A program made the translations under genes and the position numbers. A stretch of DNA of 64,000 nt from Streptomyces eurythermus. GTDB taxonomy: Bacteria; Actinomycetota; Actinomycetes; Streptomycetales; Streptomycetaceae. Under the pieces are notes generated by a model, which saw only the letters and a program-made list of their open reading frames with translations, did not search any database and had not been told where the DNA came from. The stretch covers positions 1 to 64,000 of the forward strand of contig NZ_BMSK01000010.1 in assembly GCF_014649115.1 (NCBI RefSeq), read 5' to 3'. This document shows, piece by piece, positions 41,711 through 50,003 of this stretch. Position 1 is the first letter of the stretch; the number at the start of each line of letters is the position of its first letter.

Positions 41711-42618
41711 GGCGCGTCCGTACGGTCCTCGGCGACATCGGTCCCGAGGAGCTGGGCGTGTGCGACGCGCACGACCATCTCTTCCTGCGCAGCCCGCGGT
41801 TGCCGGGGCAGGAGCTGGACGACGTGCCGGCCGCGCGGGCCGAGCTGGCGGCCTTCCGCGCGGCGGGCGGCGCGGCCGTCGCGCAGTGGACGCCGTACGG
41901 CATGGGGCGGCGAGCGGCGGACCTGCCGGCGCTGTCCCGGGCGACCGGGGTGCGGATCGTCTGCGCCACCGGGCTGCACCAGGCGGCGCACTACGACCCG
42001 CGGGTGTTGGAGGAGCTGAGCGGGGACCGGCTCGCCGAGCTGTTCGTGACCGAGCTGACCGAGGGCATCGGGACGACCGGGGTGCGGGCCGGCCTGATCA
42101 AGGTGGCGGGCGGTTTCCACGGGCTCGACGCGCACGCCCGCCGGACGATGACGGCGGCGGCCGAGGCCCACCACGCCACCGGCGCGCCCATCGCCGTGCA
42201 CCTGGAGCTGGGCACCGGCGCGCTGGACGTACTGGACCTGCTGTGCGGCGAGCTGGGAGTGCCCGGGGAGCGGGTGATCCTGGGGCATCTGAACCGCTTC
42301 CCCGACCCGGTGGCGCACCGGGAGGCCGCCGCGGCGGGCTGCTGGCTGGCCTTCGACGGGCCGTCCCGCGCCCACCACGCCACCGACTGGCGGATGCCGG
42401 AGGCGGTACGGGCCCTGGCCGAGGCGGGGTTCGGGGACCGGTTGCTGCTCGGCGGGGACACGGTGACCGCCGGGGCGCGCTCGGTCGACGGCGGGCCCGG
42501 GATGCCGTATCTGCTGCGCCGGGTGCGGCGGCGGCTGACGGCGGCGGTGGGCGCGGAGCTGGTGGAGCGGATGCTCGGGGAGCATCCGGGGCGGGCGTTC
42601 GGGGCCGACTGGAAGTGA
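41704..42618 (+). CDS. Phosphotriesterase-family metal hydrolase
   Basis: A 304-aa amidohydrolase-superfamily enzyme of the PTE/PHP-like branch. Metal ligands are visible: CDAHDHLFL (HxH), GLIKVAG (carbamylated Lys), IAVHLELG and ILGHLNRF (His), and LLGGDT (Asp). These proteins are often lactonases or phosphoester hydrolases for sugar or homoserine lactones. It starts GTG within the DUF4865 gene. Length is slightly short for the family. It may work on the product of the upstream cupin/DUF4865 pair (inference). Confidence 0.85.
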   Translation: MVRRVRTVLGDIGPEELGVCDAHDHLFLRSPRLPGQELDDVPAARAELAAFRAAGGAAVAQWTPYGMGRRAADLPALSRATGVRIVCATGLHQAAHYDPRVLEELSGDRLAELFVTELTEGIGTTGVRAGLIKVAGGFHGLDAHARRTMTAAAEAHHATGAPIAVHLELGTGALDVLDLLCGELGVPGERVILGHLNRFPDPVAHREAAAAGCWLAFDGPSRAHHATDWRMPEAVRALAEAGFGDRLLLGGDTVTAGARSVDGGPGMPYLLRRVRRRLTAAVGAELVERMLGEHPGRAFGADWK

Positions 42619-42679
42619 GCGCGTCCCGGCGGGGAAATGCGGGTGATCAGGACCGGGCCGGGCCCCTAGCCTGGCCGGC

Positions 42680-43726
42680 ATGATCACACCCGTGTATCCG
42701 CCCAAGCCCGTGCCCGGTGACCGGATAGCGGTCCTCTCGCCTAGCGCCGGTCTGCCGGGCATCCTGCCGCTTCCGTACGAGCTGGGGCTGAGACGGCTGC
42801 GGGAGGACTTCGGTCTGGAACCGGTGGAGTACCCCACCACCCGCACCATGGGCGCCGGCCCGCGGGAGCGCGCCGCCGACATCCACGCCGCGTTCGCCGA
42901 TCCGACGGTCAAGGCGGTGATGGCCGCCATCGGCGGGGACGACCAGATCACCGTGCTGCCCCACCTGGACCGTGAGCTGATCCGCGCCCACCCCAAGCCG
43001 TTCTTCGGGTTCAGCGACAACACCAATCTGCTGGTGTTCCTGCGCAACGTGGGCATCGTCGGCTACCACGGCGCCTGTGTGATGACCGAGCTGGGCCGCC
43101 CTTACGCGCTGCACCCGGTGACGGCCGACTCGGTGCGCGCGGCCCTGTTCACCTCGGGCCCGTACGAACTGCGTCCGGCCGGGCGCTACCGCGACACCGA
43201 CCGCGACTGGGCCGATCCGGCCACGTTCGACGCCGAGCCCGACTCCCAGCCGGCCGGCGGCTGGATCTGGCACCGGCCCGAGCGGCTGGTGGAGGGGCGC
43301 GCCTGGGGCGGCAACCTGGAGATCCTGTCGTGGCTGCTGATGGCCGACCGCGAGATCGAACGCGACCCGGCGGCCTACGACGGCGGCGTACTGTTCCTGG
43401 AGACCTCGGAGGAGCTGCCGAGCGCCGCCGAGGTCTTCCGGATCCTGCGCAACATGGGGGAACGCGGTCTGCTGGAGCGCTTCCCCGCGCTGCTGATGGC
43501 GCGTGCCAAGGCGTGGTCCTTCGAGCGGCCGAACGACGCGGACGCCAAGCGGCGCTACGCCACCGAGCAGCGTGCGGCGGTGCTCCGCGCCCTGGAGGTA
43601 TATGCCCCGCACACCATGGCGGTCTTCGATGTGGACTTCGGACACACCGATCCGCAACTGGTGATCCCCTACGGCGGACAGGTCCGTGTGGACGGCCCGG
43701 CGCGCCGCATCACGGTGACGTACTGA
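42680..43726 (+). CDS. S66-family LD-carboxypeptidase/MccF-like peptidase
   Basis: A 348-aa serine peptidase. The family layout is clear: DRIAVLSPSAGLP at the start, AIGGDDQ, the nucleophile Ser in FFGFSDNTNLL, WGGNLEIL (Glu), and DFGHTDPQLVIPYG (His). MccF-type members cleave microcin C-like aminoacyl nucleotides, giving immunity; others trim peptidoglycan peptides. It lies alone between the phosphotriesterase-like and ROK genes. The MccF branch is suggested by the long insertion at about 150-200. Confidence 0.85.
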   Translation: MITPVYPPKPVPGDRIAVLSPSAGLPGILPLPYELGLRRLREDFGLEPVEYPTTRTMGAGPRERAADIHAAFADPTVKAVMAAIGGDDQITVLPHLDRELIRAHPKPFFGFSDNTNLLVFLRNVGIVGYHGACVMTELGRPYALHPVTADSVRAALFTSGPYELRPAGRYRDTDRDWADPATFDAEPDSQPAGGWIWHRPERLVEGRAWGGNLEILSWLLMADREIERDPAAYDGGVLFLETSEELPSAAEVFRILRNMGERGLLERFPALLMARAKAWSFERPNDADAKRRYATEQRAAVLRALEVYAPHTMAVFDVDFGHTDPQLVIPYGGQVRVDGPARRITVTY

Positions 43727-43764
43727 CGGTGTGACGTACTGGCCGTGGGACGTACTGGCGGTCC
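43717..43764. repeat. Three tandem 16-bp imperfect repeats
   Basis: GACGTACTG recurs at 43717, 43733 and 43749, an exact 16-bp period, each followed by a variant of RCSGTG. The first copy overlaps the last codons of the S66 peptidase gene; the others lie between its stop and the convergent ROK gene. This looks like recent slippage duplication of the gene end. Confidence 0.6.
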
Positions 43765-43785
43765 GGCGCGACCGGGGTACCGGGG

Positions 43786-45036
43786 TCAGCCCGTGGTGCC
43801 GGCCAGTGCCGTCAGCGGGTCGTCCAGGACCGGCTGCCAGGCCAGTTCCGCGGCGCCGACCAGGCTGCTGTGGTCCAGGGTGCACGGCAGGATGGGGACG
43901 CCGCCGCTCTGGCCCCACAGGCTGCGGTCCGCCACCACCGCGCGCAGCCGGCCCGGGTCGGCCGCCAGCAGGGTGCGGTGCAGGCCGCCGAGGACGATGC
44001 GGTCCGGGTTCAGGATGTTGACCAGGCCGGCCAGGCCGAGGCCGAGGCGGTCGATGAGGGCTTCGGCCGCCCTGCGCACGGCCGGGTCGTCGTACCGGGT
44101 GCGCAGCAGGTCGTCGGCCTGCCGCAGCAGCGACAGCTCGGGGCCGGGCTCGAGGCCGGCCTCCACCAGCAGGGCCAGCGGGTCGGCCTCCACGTCCAGG
44201 CAGCCGCGGCCGCCGCAGTGGCAGGGGCGGCCCTCCGGGTTGACCGTGAGATGGCCGACCTCCAGCGCGAGACCCGAACTGCCGGTGTGCAGCCGGCCGT
44301 CCAGCACGAGCGCGCCGCCGACCCCGCGGTGCCCGGTGGCCACGCACAGCAGGTCCCGCGCACCCCGCCCGGCGCCGTGCCGGTGTTCGGCGAGCGCGAC
44401 CAGGTTGACGTCGTTGCCCGTGAAGGCGGGCCCGTCGATGCCGGCGGCGCGCACGCACTCCGCGAAGATCCGCCGGACGGGCGCGCCGACGGGCCAGGCC
44501 AGGTGCAGCGGGTTGAGGGCCAGGCCGTCGGGTTCGGCGACAGCGGACGGCACGGCGAGTCCGGCGCCGACACAGCGCCGGCCGGTGGTGCGCAGCAGCT
44601 CCGCGCCCGCCTCCACGACGCTGGCGAGCACCTTGGCCGGGTCGGCGTCGACGGTCTCGCAGCCGGGCGCGGTCGCCACGATCCGCCCGCCGAGTCCGAC
44701 CAGCGCGGCCCGGAATCCGTCGGCGTGGATCTGCGCGGCGAGGGCCACCGGCCCGTCCTCGGCGACCTCCAGCCGGTGCGAGGGGCGGCCTTGGGAACCG
44801 GCCGCGGAGCCGGGCCGGGCGTCCACCCGGATCAGGCCGAGCGCCTCCAGTTCGGCGGCCACCGCGCCGGCCGTCGCCCGGGTGACGCCGAGTTCGGCGG
44901 TGAGCACGGCCCGGGTCGGCGCCCGTCCGGTGTGCACCAGCTCCAGCGCGGGTCCGAGAGCGCCGCGCCCCCGGTCCAGCCGCGCCCTCGAGGTGGTCCT
45001 CTCCCCCGCTGTCCGGGGATCCGCCTTGCCGTTCAT
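43786..45036 (-). CDS. ROK-family transcriptional regulator
   Basis: A 416-aa protein with an N-terminal winged helix (VLTAELGVTRATAGAVAAELEALGLIRV, read here as the family block) and a C-terminal ROK/ASKHA domain. The zinc motif is CHCGGRGCLD (CxCGxxGCxE with Glu replaced by Asp), and the sugar/phosphate motif is GHLTVNPEG with VNILNPDRIVLGG near the C-terminus. It probably senses a sugar or amino sugar. It is likely a repressor of a nearby sugar pathway such as the SIS/aldolase pair at 47-48.8 kb. Confidence 0.87.
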   Translation of the reverse strand: MNGKADPRTAGERTTSRARLDRGRGALGPALELVHTGRAPTRAVLTAELGVTRATAGAVAAELEALGLIRVDARPGSAAGSQGRPSHRLEVAEDGPVALAAQIHADGFRAALVGLGGRIVATAPGCETVDADPAKVLASVVEAGAELLRTTGRRCVGAGLAVPSAVAEPDGLALNPLHLAWPVGAPVRRIFAECVRAAGIDGPAFTGNDVNLVALAEHRHGAGRGARDLLCVATGHRGVGGALVLDGRLHTGSSGLALEVGHLTVNPEGRPCHCGGRGCLDVEADPLALLVEAGLEPGPELSLLRQADDLLRTRYDDPAVRRAAEALIDRLGLGLAGLVNILNPDRIVLGGLHRTLLAADPGRLRAVVADRSLWGQSGGVPILPCTLDHSSLVGAAELAWQPVLDDPLTALAGTTG

Positions 45037-45084
45037 GAGGGCGAGTCTCCCATGATCCGCCTCCGGGGTGACCGGCGCCGCCCG

Positions 45085-45735
45085 CTACCGGCCGCTCACC
45101 CGCAGGGTGATGTTCAGCCTGCCGGTGAGGCCCAGCCAGTCCGGGGCCGTGCCCGGGCGGACGCTCGGCACACCGTGGTAGGCGAGCCGGGAGGGGCCGC
45201 CGAAGACGAACAAATCGCCGCCGCGCAGCTCCACGTCGGTGTACGGCCTGCCGCGCGTGGCGGTGTTGCCGAAGCGGAACACGCAGGTGTCGCCGAGGCT
45301 GAGGGAGACCACCGGGGCGTCCGCCCGTTCGTCGGCGTCGCGGTGCATGCCCATGCGGGCGTCGGCGTCGTAGAAGTTGATCAGCGCGATGTCGTACGGC
45401 GCGGCCGGTACGGCGTCCGGGCCGAGCGCGTCGGTCACCGCGCGGCGGCCCAGCTCGCCGAGCCGGTCCGGGAACGGCTTGACGGGGGCACCGTCGCCGT
45501 CCACGGCGGTGCGGGCGTAGGCGTACGGGTACCAGTGCCAGCCGAGACAGACCTGGCGTGCGGTCATCGTGCCGCCGCCCGGGGTGCGGACCGTGCGCAG
45601 TCCGGCGGGGGGCCGGGCCCAGTCCCGGCAGGCGGCGAGCAGGGCGCGCTGCCGTGCGGGGTCCAGCCAGTCCGGGACGTGCACGGCGCCCGGCGCGACC
45701 TGTGTGCGCTCCCTCGGGAAGAGCTCGTCCTCCAT
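45085..45735 (-). CDS. alkB: AlkB-like 2-oxoglutarate/Fe(II) dioxygenase
   Basis: A 216-aa protein that repairs alkylated DNA bases by oxidative demethylation. Iron ligands are visible in MHRDAD (HxD) and AYHGV (His). The 2-oxoglutarate-binding Arg motif is RLNITLR near the C-terminus, and NFYDADARMGMH matches the family core. The start is ATG 45735; an in-frame ATG six codons upstream is possible. It is divergent from the RlmG-like gene (45791). Confidence 0.9.
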   Translation of the reverse strand: MEDELFPRERTQVAPGAVHVPDWLDPARQRALLAACRDWARPPAGLRTVRTPGGGTMTARQVCLGWHWYPYAYARTAVDGDGAPVKPFPDRLGELGRRAVTDALGPDAVPAAPYDIALINFYDADARMGMHRDADERADAPVVSLSLGDTCVFRFGNTATRGRPYTDVELRGGDLFVFGGPSRLAYHGVPSVRPGTAPDWLGLTGRLNITLRVSGR

Positions 45736-45790
45736 GCCCCCATCCTGCCCCACGGGCCCTGAGCTGCGGCTCGGCTAGCCTGGACGCACG

Positions 45791-46936
45791 ATGAGCGACC
45801 GTATGACGACACCGTGGGGCGAGGTCGAGCTGACCCGCTTCCCCGAGGATCCGCGCGACCGGCTGCGTGCCTGGGACGCCTCCGACGCGTACCTGCTGCG
45901 CCATCTCGCCGAGGAGGAGGTGCCGCTCACCGGCACGGTCGTGGTGGTCGGGGACCGCTGGGGCGCGCTGGTCACCGCGCTGGCCGGGCACCGGCCGACG
46001 CAGATCACCGACTCCTTCCTCGGTCAGGAGGCGACCCGGGCGAATCTGGCGCGGGCCGGTGTGGAGCCGGGCGCCGTGAGGCTGCTCACCACGCAGGACC
46101 CGCCTCCGGAGCGGGTGGACGTGCTGCTGGTGCGGGTGCCCAAGAGCCTGGCGCTGCTGGAGGACCAGTTGCTGCGGCTGGCGCCGGCCGTGCACGCGGA
46201 CACGGTGGTGATCGGCACCGGCATGGTGAAGGAGATCCACACCTCGACGCTCCGGCTGTTCGAGCGGATCCTCGGGCCGACCCGGACCTCGCTGGCCCGG
46301 CAGAAGGCCCGGCTGATCTTCTGCACCCCCGACCCGGCGCTGGAGCGGCCGGCGAACCCGTGGCCGTACAGCTACGCCCTGCCCGACGGTGTCGGCGCGG
46401 TGTCGGGGCGCCCGGTGGTCAACCACGCGGGCGTCTTCTGCGCCGACCGGCTGGACATCGGCACCCGCTTCTTCCTGCGGCACCTGCCCGGTCCCGGCGC
46501 GGGGCGCGTGGTGGACCTCGGCTGCGGCAACGGCGTGGTGGGGACGGCGGTGGCGCTGGCCGATCCGACGGCCGAGGTGCTGTTCGTGGACGAGTCCTTC
46601 CAGGCGGTGGCCTCGGCGGAGGCGACGTACAAGGCGAACGGGGTGCCGGGGCACGCCGAGTTCCGGGTCGGGGACGGGCTGGCCGGGGTCGCCTCGGGCA
46701 GTGTGGACCTGGTGCTGAACAACCCGCCGTTCCACTCCCATCAGGCGACCACGGACACGACGGCCTGGCGGATGTTCAGCGGGGCGAAGCGCGCGCTGCG
46801 GCCGGGCGGTGAGCTGTGGGTGATCGGCAACCGGCACCTCGGCTACCACCTGAAGCTGAAGCGGTTGTTCGGCAACAGCGAGACGGTGGCGTCGGACCCG
46901 AAGTTCGTGGTGCTGCGGGCGGTCAAGAGGGGCTAG
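45791..46936 (+). CDS. RlmG/RsmC-like rRNA guanine-N2 methyltransferase
   Basis: A 381-aa protein with duplicated methyltransferase folds. The N-terminal domain is degenerate. The C-terminal domain carries SAM motif VVDLGCGNGVVGTAVALADP, and LVLNNPPFHS, the NPPF motif of N2-guanine methyltransferases. A family-typical KRALRPGGELWVIGNRHLGY segment follows, and the length fits RlmG. It methylates 23S or 16S rRNA. It is divergent from alkB, 55 bp apart. Confidence 0.87.
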   Translation: MSDRMTTPWGEVELTRFPEDPRDRLRAWDASDAYLLRHLAEEEVPLTGTVVVVGDRWGALVTALAGHRPTQITDSFLGQEATRANLARAGVEPGAVRLLTTQDPPPERVDVLLVRVPKSLALLEDQLLRLAPAVHADTVVIGTGMVKEIHTSTLRLFERILGPTRTSLARQKARLIFCTPDPALERPANPWPYSYALPDGVGAVSGRPVVNHAGVFCADRLDIGTRFFLRHLPGPGAGRVVDLGCGNGVVGTAVALADPTAEVLFVDESFQAVASAEATYKANGVPGHAEFRVGDGLAGVASGSVDLVLNNPPFHSHQATTDTTAWRMFSGAKRALRPGGELWVIGNRHLGYHLKLKRLFGNSETVASDPKFVVLRAVKRG

Positions 46937-46999
46937 GGGCCCCGATCGGGGACCGCGCCGCCGGTCCCGGCCGGTGGCGCGGTTCCCGGCCGGTGCCGG

Positions 47000-47863
47000 T
47001 CAGCCGCCGTCGGCCCGGGACAGTACCCCGATGATCCGGCGGACTTCGCGGGCCATCGCCTCCCGGCCCACGCCGAGGTAGGCGCGGGAGTCGACGGCCT
47101 CGGGGCGGGCGGCGAGGAAATCCCTGATCGCGCCGGTCATGGCCGCGTTGAGCGCGGTGCCGACGTTGACCTTGGCGATGCCTTCGCCGACGGCCGCGAC
47201 CAGTTGCTCGTCCGGTACGCCGCTGGAGCCGTGCAGGACGAGCGGCACGCTCAGCGCGGCGGACAGCCGGGTGAGCAGGGCGTGGTCGAGGACGGCGGTG
47301 CGGCTGGTCATGGCGTGGGCGCTGCCGACGGCGACGGCCAGGGCGTCGACGCCGGTGCCGGCGACGAAGTCCCGCGCCCGGTCCGGGTCGGTGCGCGCGC
47401 CGGGCGCGTGGGCGTCCAGCGGGGGCCGGCCGTCCTTGCCGCCGATCTCCCCCAACTCCGCCTCGATCCACAGCCCTTGGGCGTGCGCCCAGTCGGCGGC
47501 GGCCCGGGTCGCGGCCAGGTTGTCGGCGTAGGACAGACGGGCCGCGTCGTACATGACCGAGCCGAACCCGGCGTCGGGTGCCTGGCGGAGCAGGTCGTCG
47601 CTCTGCACGTGGTCCAGGTGCAATCCGACGGGTACGGCGGCCCGTTCTGCGGCGGTGACGGCGGCGCGGGCCAGCGGCAGGAGCCGTCCGTAGCGGAACT
47701 TCACGGCGTTCTCGCTGACTTGGAGGACGACGGGTGAACCGGCCGTCTCGGCACCGGCGATGACGGCCTCGATGTGTTCCAGGGTGATGACGTTGAACGC
47801 GGCGACGGCGGCGCGGGCCGCTGCGGCCCGGGTGACCAGCTCGCCGGTGGGCACGAGGGGCAC
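47000..47863 (-). CDS. Class II fructose/tagatose-bisphosphate aldolase
   Basis: A 287-aa zinc aldolase. Family motifs: AAFNVITLEHIEAVIAGAE, the zinc-binding HLDHVQS, FGSVMYDAARLSY, WIEAELGEIGGKDG, and HGSSGVPDEQL with VAKVNVGT-like IAKVNVGTALNAA. The start is GTG 47863 with AAGGAC upstream. It is 32 bp downstream of the SIS isomerase gene and presumably in the same operon. Together they resemble the AgaS/GatY-KbaY step of galactosamine or tagatose catabolism: deamination/isomerisation, then aldol cleavage. A kinase is not visible in the window. Confidence 0.87.
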   Translation of the reverse strand: MPLVPTGELVTRAAAARAAVAAFNVITLEHIEAVIAGAETAGSPVVLQVSENAVKFRYGRLLPLARAAVTAAERAAVPVGLHLDHVQSDDLLRQAPDAGFGSVMYDAARLSYADNLAATRAAADWAHAQGLWIEAELGEIGGKDGRPPLDAHAPGARTDPDRARDFVAGTGVDALAVAVGSAHAMTSRTAVLDHALLTRLSAALSVPLVLHGSSGVPDEQLVAAVGEGIAKVNVGTALNAAMTGAIRDFLAARPEAVDSRAYLGVGREAMAREVRRIIGVLSRADGG

Positions 47864-47895
47864 GGGGTGTGTCCTTCCTGGGCGGGACCGGCGGG

Positions 47896-48777
47896 TCAGG
47901 GGGTGAGGATGACCGAGCGGGTGAGGTGGCGCGGCCGGTCGGGGTCGAGTCCCCGGGCGGCGGCGACCGCGACCGCGAGCCGCTGGACGCGGACGAGTTC
48001 GGCGAGCGGGTCCAGCTCGCCCTCGATCCACATCCCGCCGGTGGCGCGGACCTGCGCGGCGAGCCCGTCGGGTGCCGTGCCGAGCATCCAGGTGGCGGTC
48101 CCCTCGCAGGTCACGCTGATCGGGCCGTGCCGGTACTCCATCGCCGGGTATGCCTCGGTCCAGGACAGCGACGCCTCACGCATCTTCAGCCCGGCCTCGC
48201 TCGCGAGTCCGACCGTCCAGCCGCGCCCGAGGAAGGTGAACTGGCGGCACTCCACGAGCCCTTCGGGCAGGGGGGTGGCGAGTGCGGTGCGCGCGTCGGC
48301 CACGACGGCGTCGGTGTGCAGGCCGAGGTGGGCGCGCAGCAGGGTGAGCGCGGTGGTGGCGAACCGGGTCTGCACGACGGAGCGTTCGTCGGCGAAGTCC
48401 AGCACCACGAGGTCGTCCGCGGCGTCCATGACCGGGGTCCGCGGGTCGGCGGTGATCGCGGTGGTACGGGTCCGCCCGGCCAACTCCTGCAGCAGTGCCA
48501 GTACTTCGGTGGTAGTGCCGGACCGGGTGAGGGCGACGACCCGGTCGTAGGACCGCCCGTGCGGGAACTCGGAGGCGGCGAACGCGTCGGTCTCGCCCTG
48601 CCCCGCGCCCTCCCGTAGCGCGGCCACCGCCTGGGCCATGAAGTAGGAGGTTCCGCACCCGACGACGGCGACCCGCTCCCCCGCCCGCGGCAGTGCCTGA
48701 CGGTGCCCTGCCGCCTGTTCGGCGGCCCGTATCCAGCACTCCGGCTGGCTGTTCAGCTCGTTCTCGACATGGGTCAT
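47896..48777 (-). CDS. SIS-domain sugar isomerase (GlmS/AgaS-like)
   Basis: A 293-aa protein with two SIS domains and no glutaminase domain. Motifs: VAVVGCGTSYFMAQAVAALR, ALTRSGTTTEVLAL and FLGRGWTVGLASEAGLKMRE, then EYRHGPIS. It resembles AgaS or GlmS-isomerase proteins that act on amino-sugar phosphates. The ATG at 48777 has GGGGAGGG eight bases upstream. It is first gene of a two-gene operon with the aldolase, and divergent from a DeoR regulator with a promoter and operator-like dyad between. Confidence 0.87.
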   Translation of the reverse strand: MTHVENELNSQPECWIRAAEQAAGHRQALPRAGERVAVVGCGTSYFMAQAVAALREGAGQGETDAFAASEFPHGRSYDRVVALTRSGTTTEVLALLQELAGRTRTTAITADPRTPVMDAADDLVVLDFADERSVVQTRFATTALTLLRAHLGLHTDAVVADARTALATPLPEGLVECRQFTFLGRGWTVGLASEAGLKMREASLSWTEAYPAMEYRHGPISVTCEGTATWMLGTAPDGLAAQVRATGGMWIEGELDPLAELVRVQRLAVAVAAARGLDPDRPRHLTRSVILTP

Positions 48778-48797
48778 GGCCCATACCCTCCCCTTGC

Positions 48798-48840
48798 TGA
48801 TTGTTCTTGCAAGGTATAGCGATCTTTCGAGCACAATCAA
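48798..48840 (-). promoter_or_regulatory. Promoter and dyad controlling the SIS-aldolase operon
   Basis: On the minus strand TTGATT (48840-48835) and TATACC (48818-48813) are separated by 16 bp, a reasonable promoter for the SIS gene. The same segment contains an inverted repeat, TGATTGT (48798-48804) and ACAATCA (48833-48839), flanking the -10 box. This placement suits repression by the divergent DeoR protein. AT-richness in a very GC-rich genome supports function. Confidence 0.65.
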
Positions 48841-48912
48841 GCATTCGGCGGGGAAGCCGGGTGCGCTAGGGTCGCCGGGAGATCGTCCGGAGGAAGAAGA
48901 CGGAGGCCGCGG

Positions 48913-49692
48913 ATGTCCCGGGACGCCCGCTGGAAGGCGCTGCTGGAACTGCTCGTCGAGCGCGGCCGGCTGGAGGTCGAGGAGGCGGCGGCCGAGCTGG
49001 CGGTGTCGGCGGCGACGATCCGCCGGGACTTCGACCAGCTCGCCGAACAGCAGATGCTGGTGCGCACCCGGGGTGGCGCGGTGGTGCACGGGGTGTCGTA
49101 CGAACTCCCGCTGCGCTACAAGACGGCCCGGCGCGCCTCGGAGAAGCAGCGCATCGCCAAGGCGGTGGCCGAACTCCTCGCGCCGGGCGAGGCGGTGGGG
49201 CTGACCGGCGGTACGACCACCACGGAGGTGGCCCGCGCGCTGGCCGTGCGCGCCGATCTCGCCACCGGCTCGCCGGCGCTGACCGTCGTCACCAACGCGC
49301 TCAACATCGCCAACGAGCTCGCCGTGCGCCCCCAGTTCAAGATCGTGGTGACGGGCGGGGTGGCGCGCGCGCAGTCGTACGAGCTGATCGGCCCGCTCGC
49401 GGACGGGGTGCTGGGCCAGATCACCCTGGACATGGCCGTGCTCGGTGTGGTCGGTTTCGACGTCGCGCACGGAGCGGCGGCGCACGACGAGGCGGAGGCC
49501 GCCATCAACCGCCTGCTGTGCGAGCGCGCCGAGCGGGTGGTGGTCGCCGCCGACTCCAGCAAACTGGGCCGCCGCGCGTTCGCCCGGATCTGCGGGGCCG
49601 AACTGGTGGACACGCTGGTGACGGACACCGCGGTGGCGCAGGAGACGGTACGGCGGTTCGAGGAGGCGGGCGTGCGGGTGCTGGCGGTGTGA
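48913..49692 (+). CDS. DeoR/AgaR-family transcriptional regulator
   Basis: A 259-aa protein. The helix-turn-helix is WKALLELLVERGRLEVEEAA, AELAVSAATIRRDFDQLAEQ, and the sugar-phosphate sensor has GLTGGTTTTEVARAL, VVTNALNIANELA, and AADSSKLGRRAF. It is divergent from the SIS isomerase/aldolase operon and most likely represses it, with an amino-sugar or ketose phosphate as inducer (inference). The start is ATG with GGAGG and GGAAG upstream. Confidence 0.9.
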   Translation: MSRDARWKALLELLVERGRLEVEEAAAELAVSAATIRRDFDQLAEQQMLVRTRGGAVVHGVSYELPLRYKTARRASEKQRIAKAVAELLAPGEAVGLTGGTTTTEVARALAVRADLATGSPALTVVTNALNIANELAVRPQFKIVVTGGVARAQSYELIGPLADGVLGQITLDMAVLGVVGFDVAHGAAAHDEAEAAINRLLCERAERVVVAADSSKLGRRAFARICGAELVDTLVTDTAVAQETVRRFEEAGVRVLAV

Positions 49693-49769
49693 GGCGCGGG
49701 GTACCGAGTACCAACCGGGCCGTCGAGGCCGGCCCGGCCGGGGCGCCCCGCTGACACCTCCCGGCCGCG

Positions 49770-49967
49770 CAGGGCAACGGCCGGGGCGGGGTTCGGCTCG
49801 GACGCCGCATCGACCGGGGCGCCGCTCGCCTCGGACGCCTCAACGACTGGAGCGCCGTTCGCCTCGGACGCGGCCACCACCGGAGTGCCATTCACCTCGG
49901 CCACCGCGTGAAGCGGGGCACAGTTCACCTCGGCCGCCGCTCCGACCGGGGCGCCGCCGGCCTCGGA
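49770..49967 (-). repeat. Six tandem 33-bp repeats encoding 11-residue units
   Basis: On the minus strand this stretch encodes six imperfect 11-aa units: SEAGGAPVGAA, AEVNCAPLHAV, AEVNGTPVVAA, SEANGAPVVEA, SEASGAPVDAA, SEPNPAPAVAL. The period is exactly 33 bp. An ATG (49976) precedes the first unit, but the frame runs on antisense into the DeoR gene, with no domain after the repeats. It may be a relic of a repeat protein or a non-coding minisatellite. Confidence 0.6.
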
Positions 49968-50003
49968 TGCGGGCATCAGCTGCCGTTCCGTGCGTCCGCC
50001 CCC

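Noticed and set aside
42647..46849. Very long minus-strand open frame of 1400 codons
   Set aside because: It runs antisense or out of frame through several genes with clear family motifs (S66 peptidase, ROK, AlkB, RlmG-like). Its translation is Arg/Gly/Pro/His-rich without motifs, an effect of high GC.
40722..49692. A single large sugar-catabolism operon
   Set aside because: Genes alternate in strand and several (AlkB, RlmG-like, S66 peptidase) have unrelated roles; only the SIS-aldolase pair forms a convincing unit.
49116..49976. 286-codon minus-strand frame that includes the 11-residue repeats
   Set aside because: Beyond the repeats it is antisense to the well-supported DeoR gene and has no domain; I keep only the repeats.
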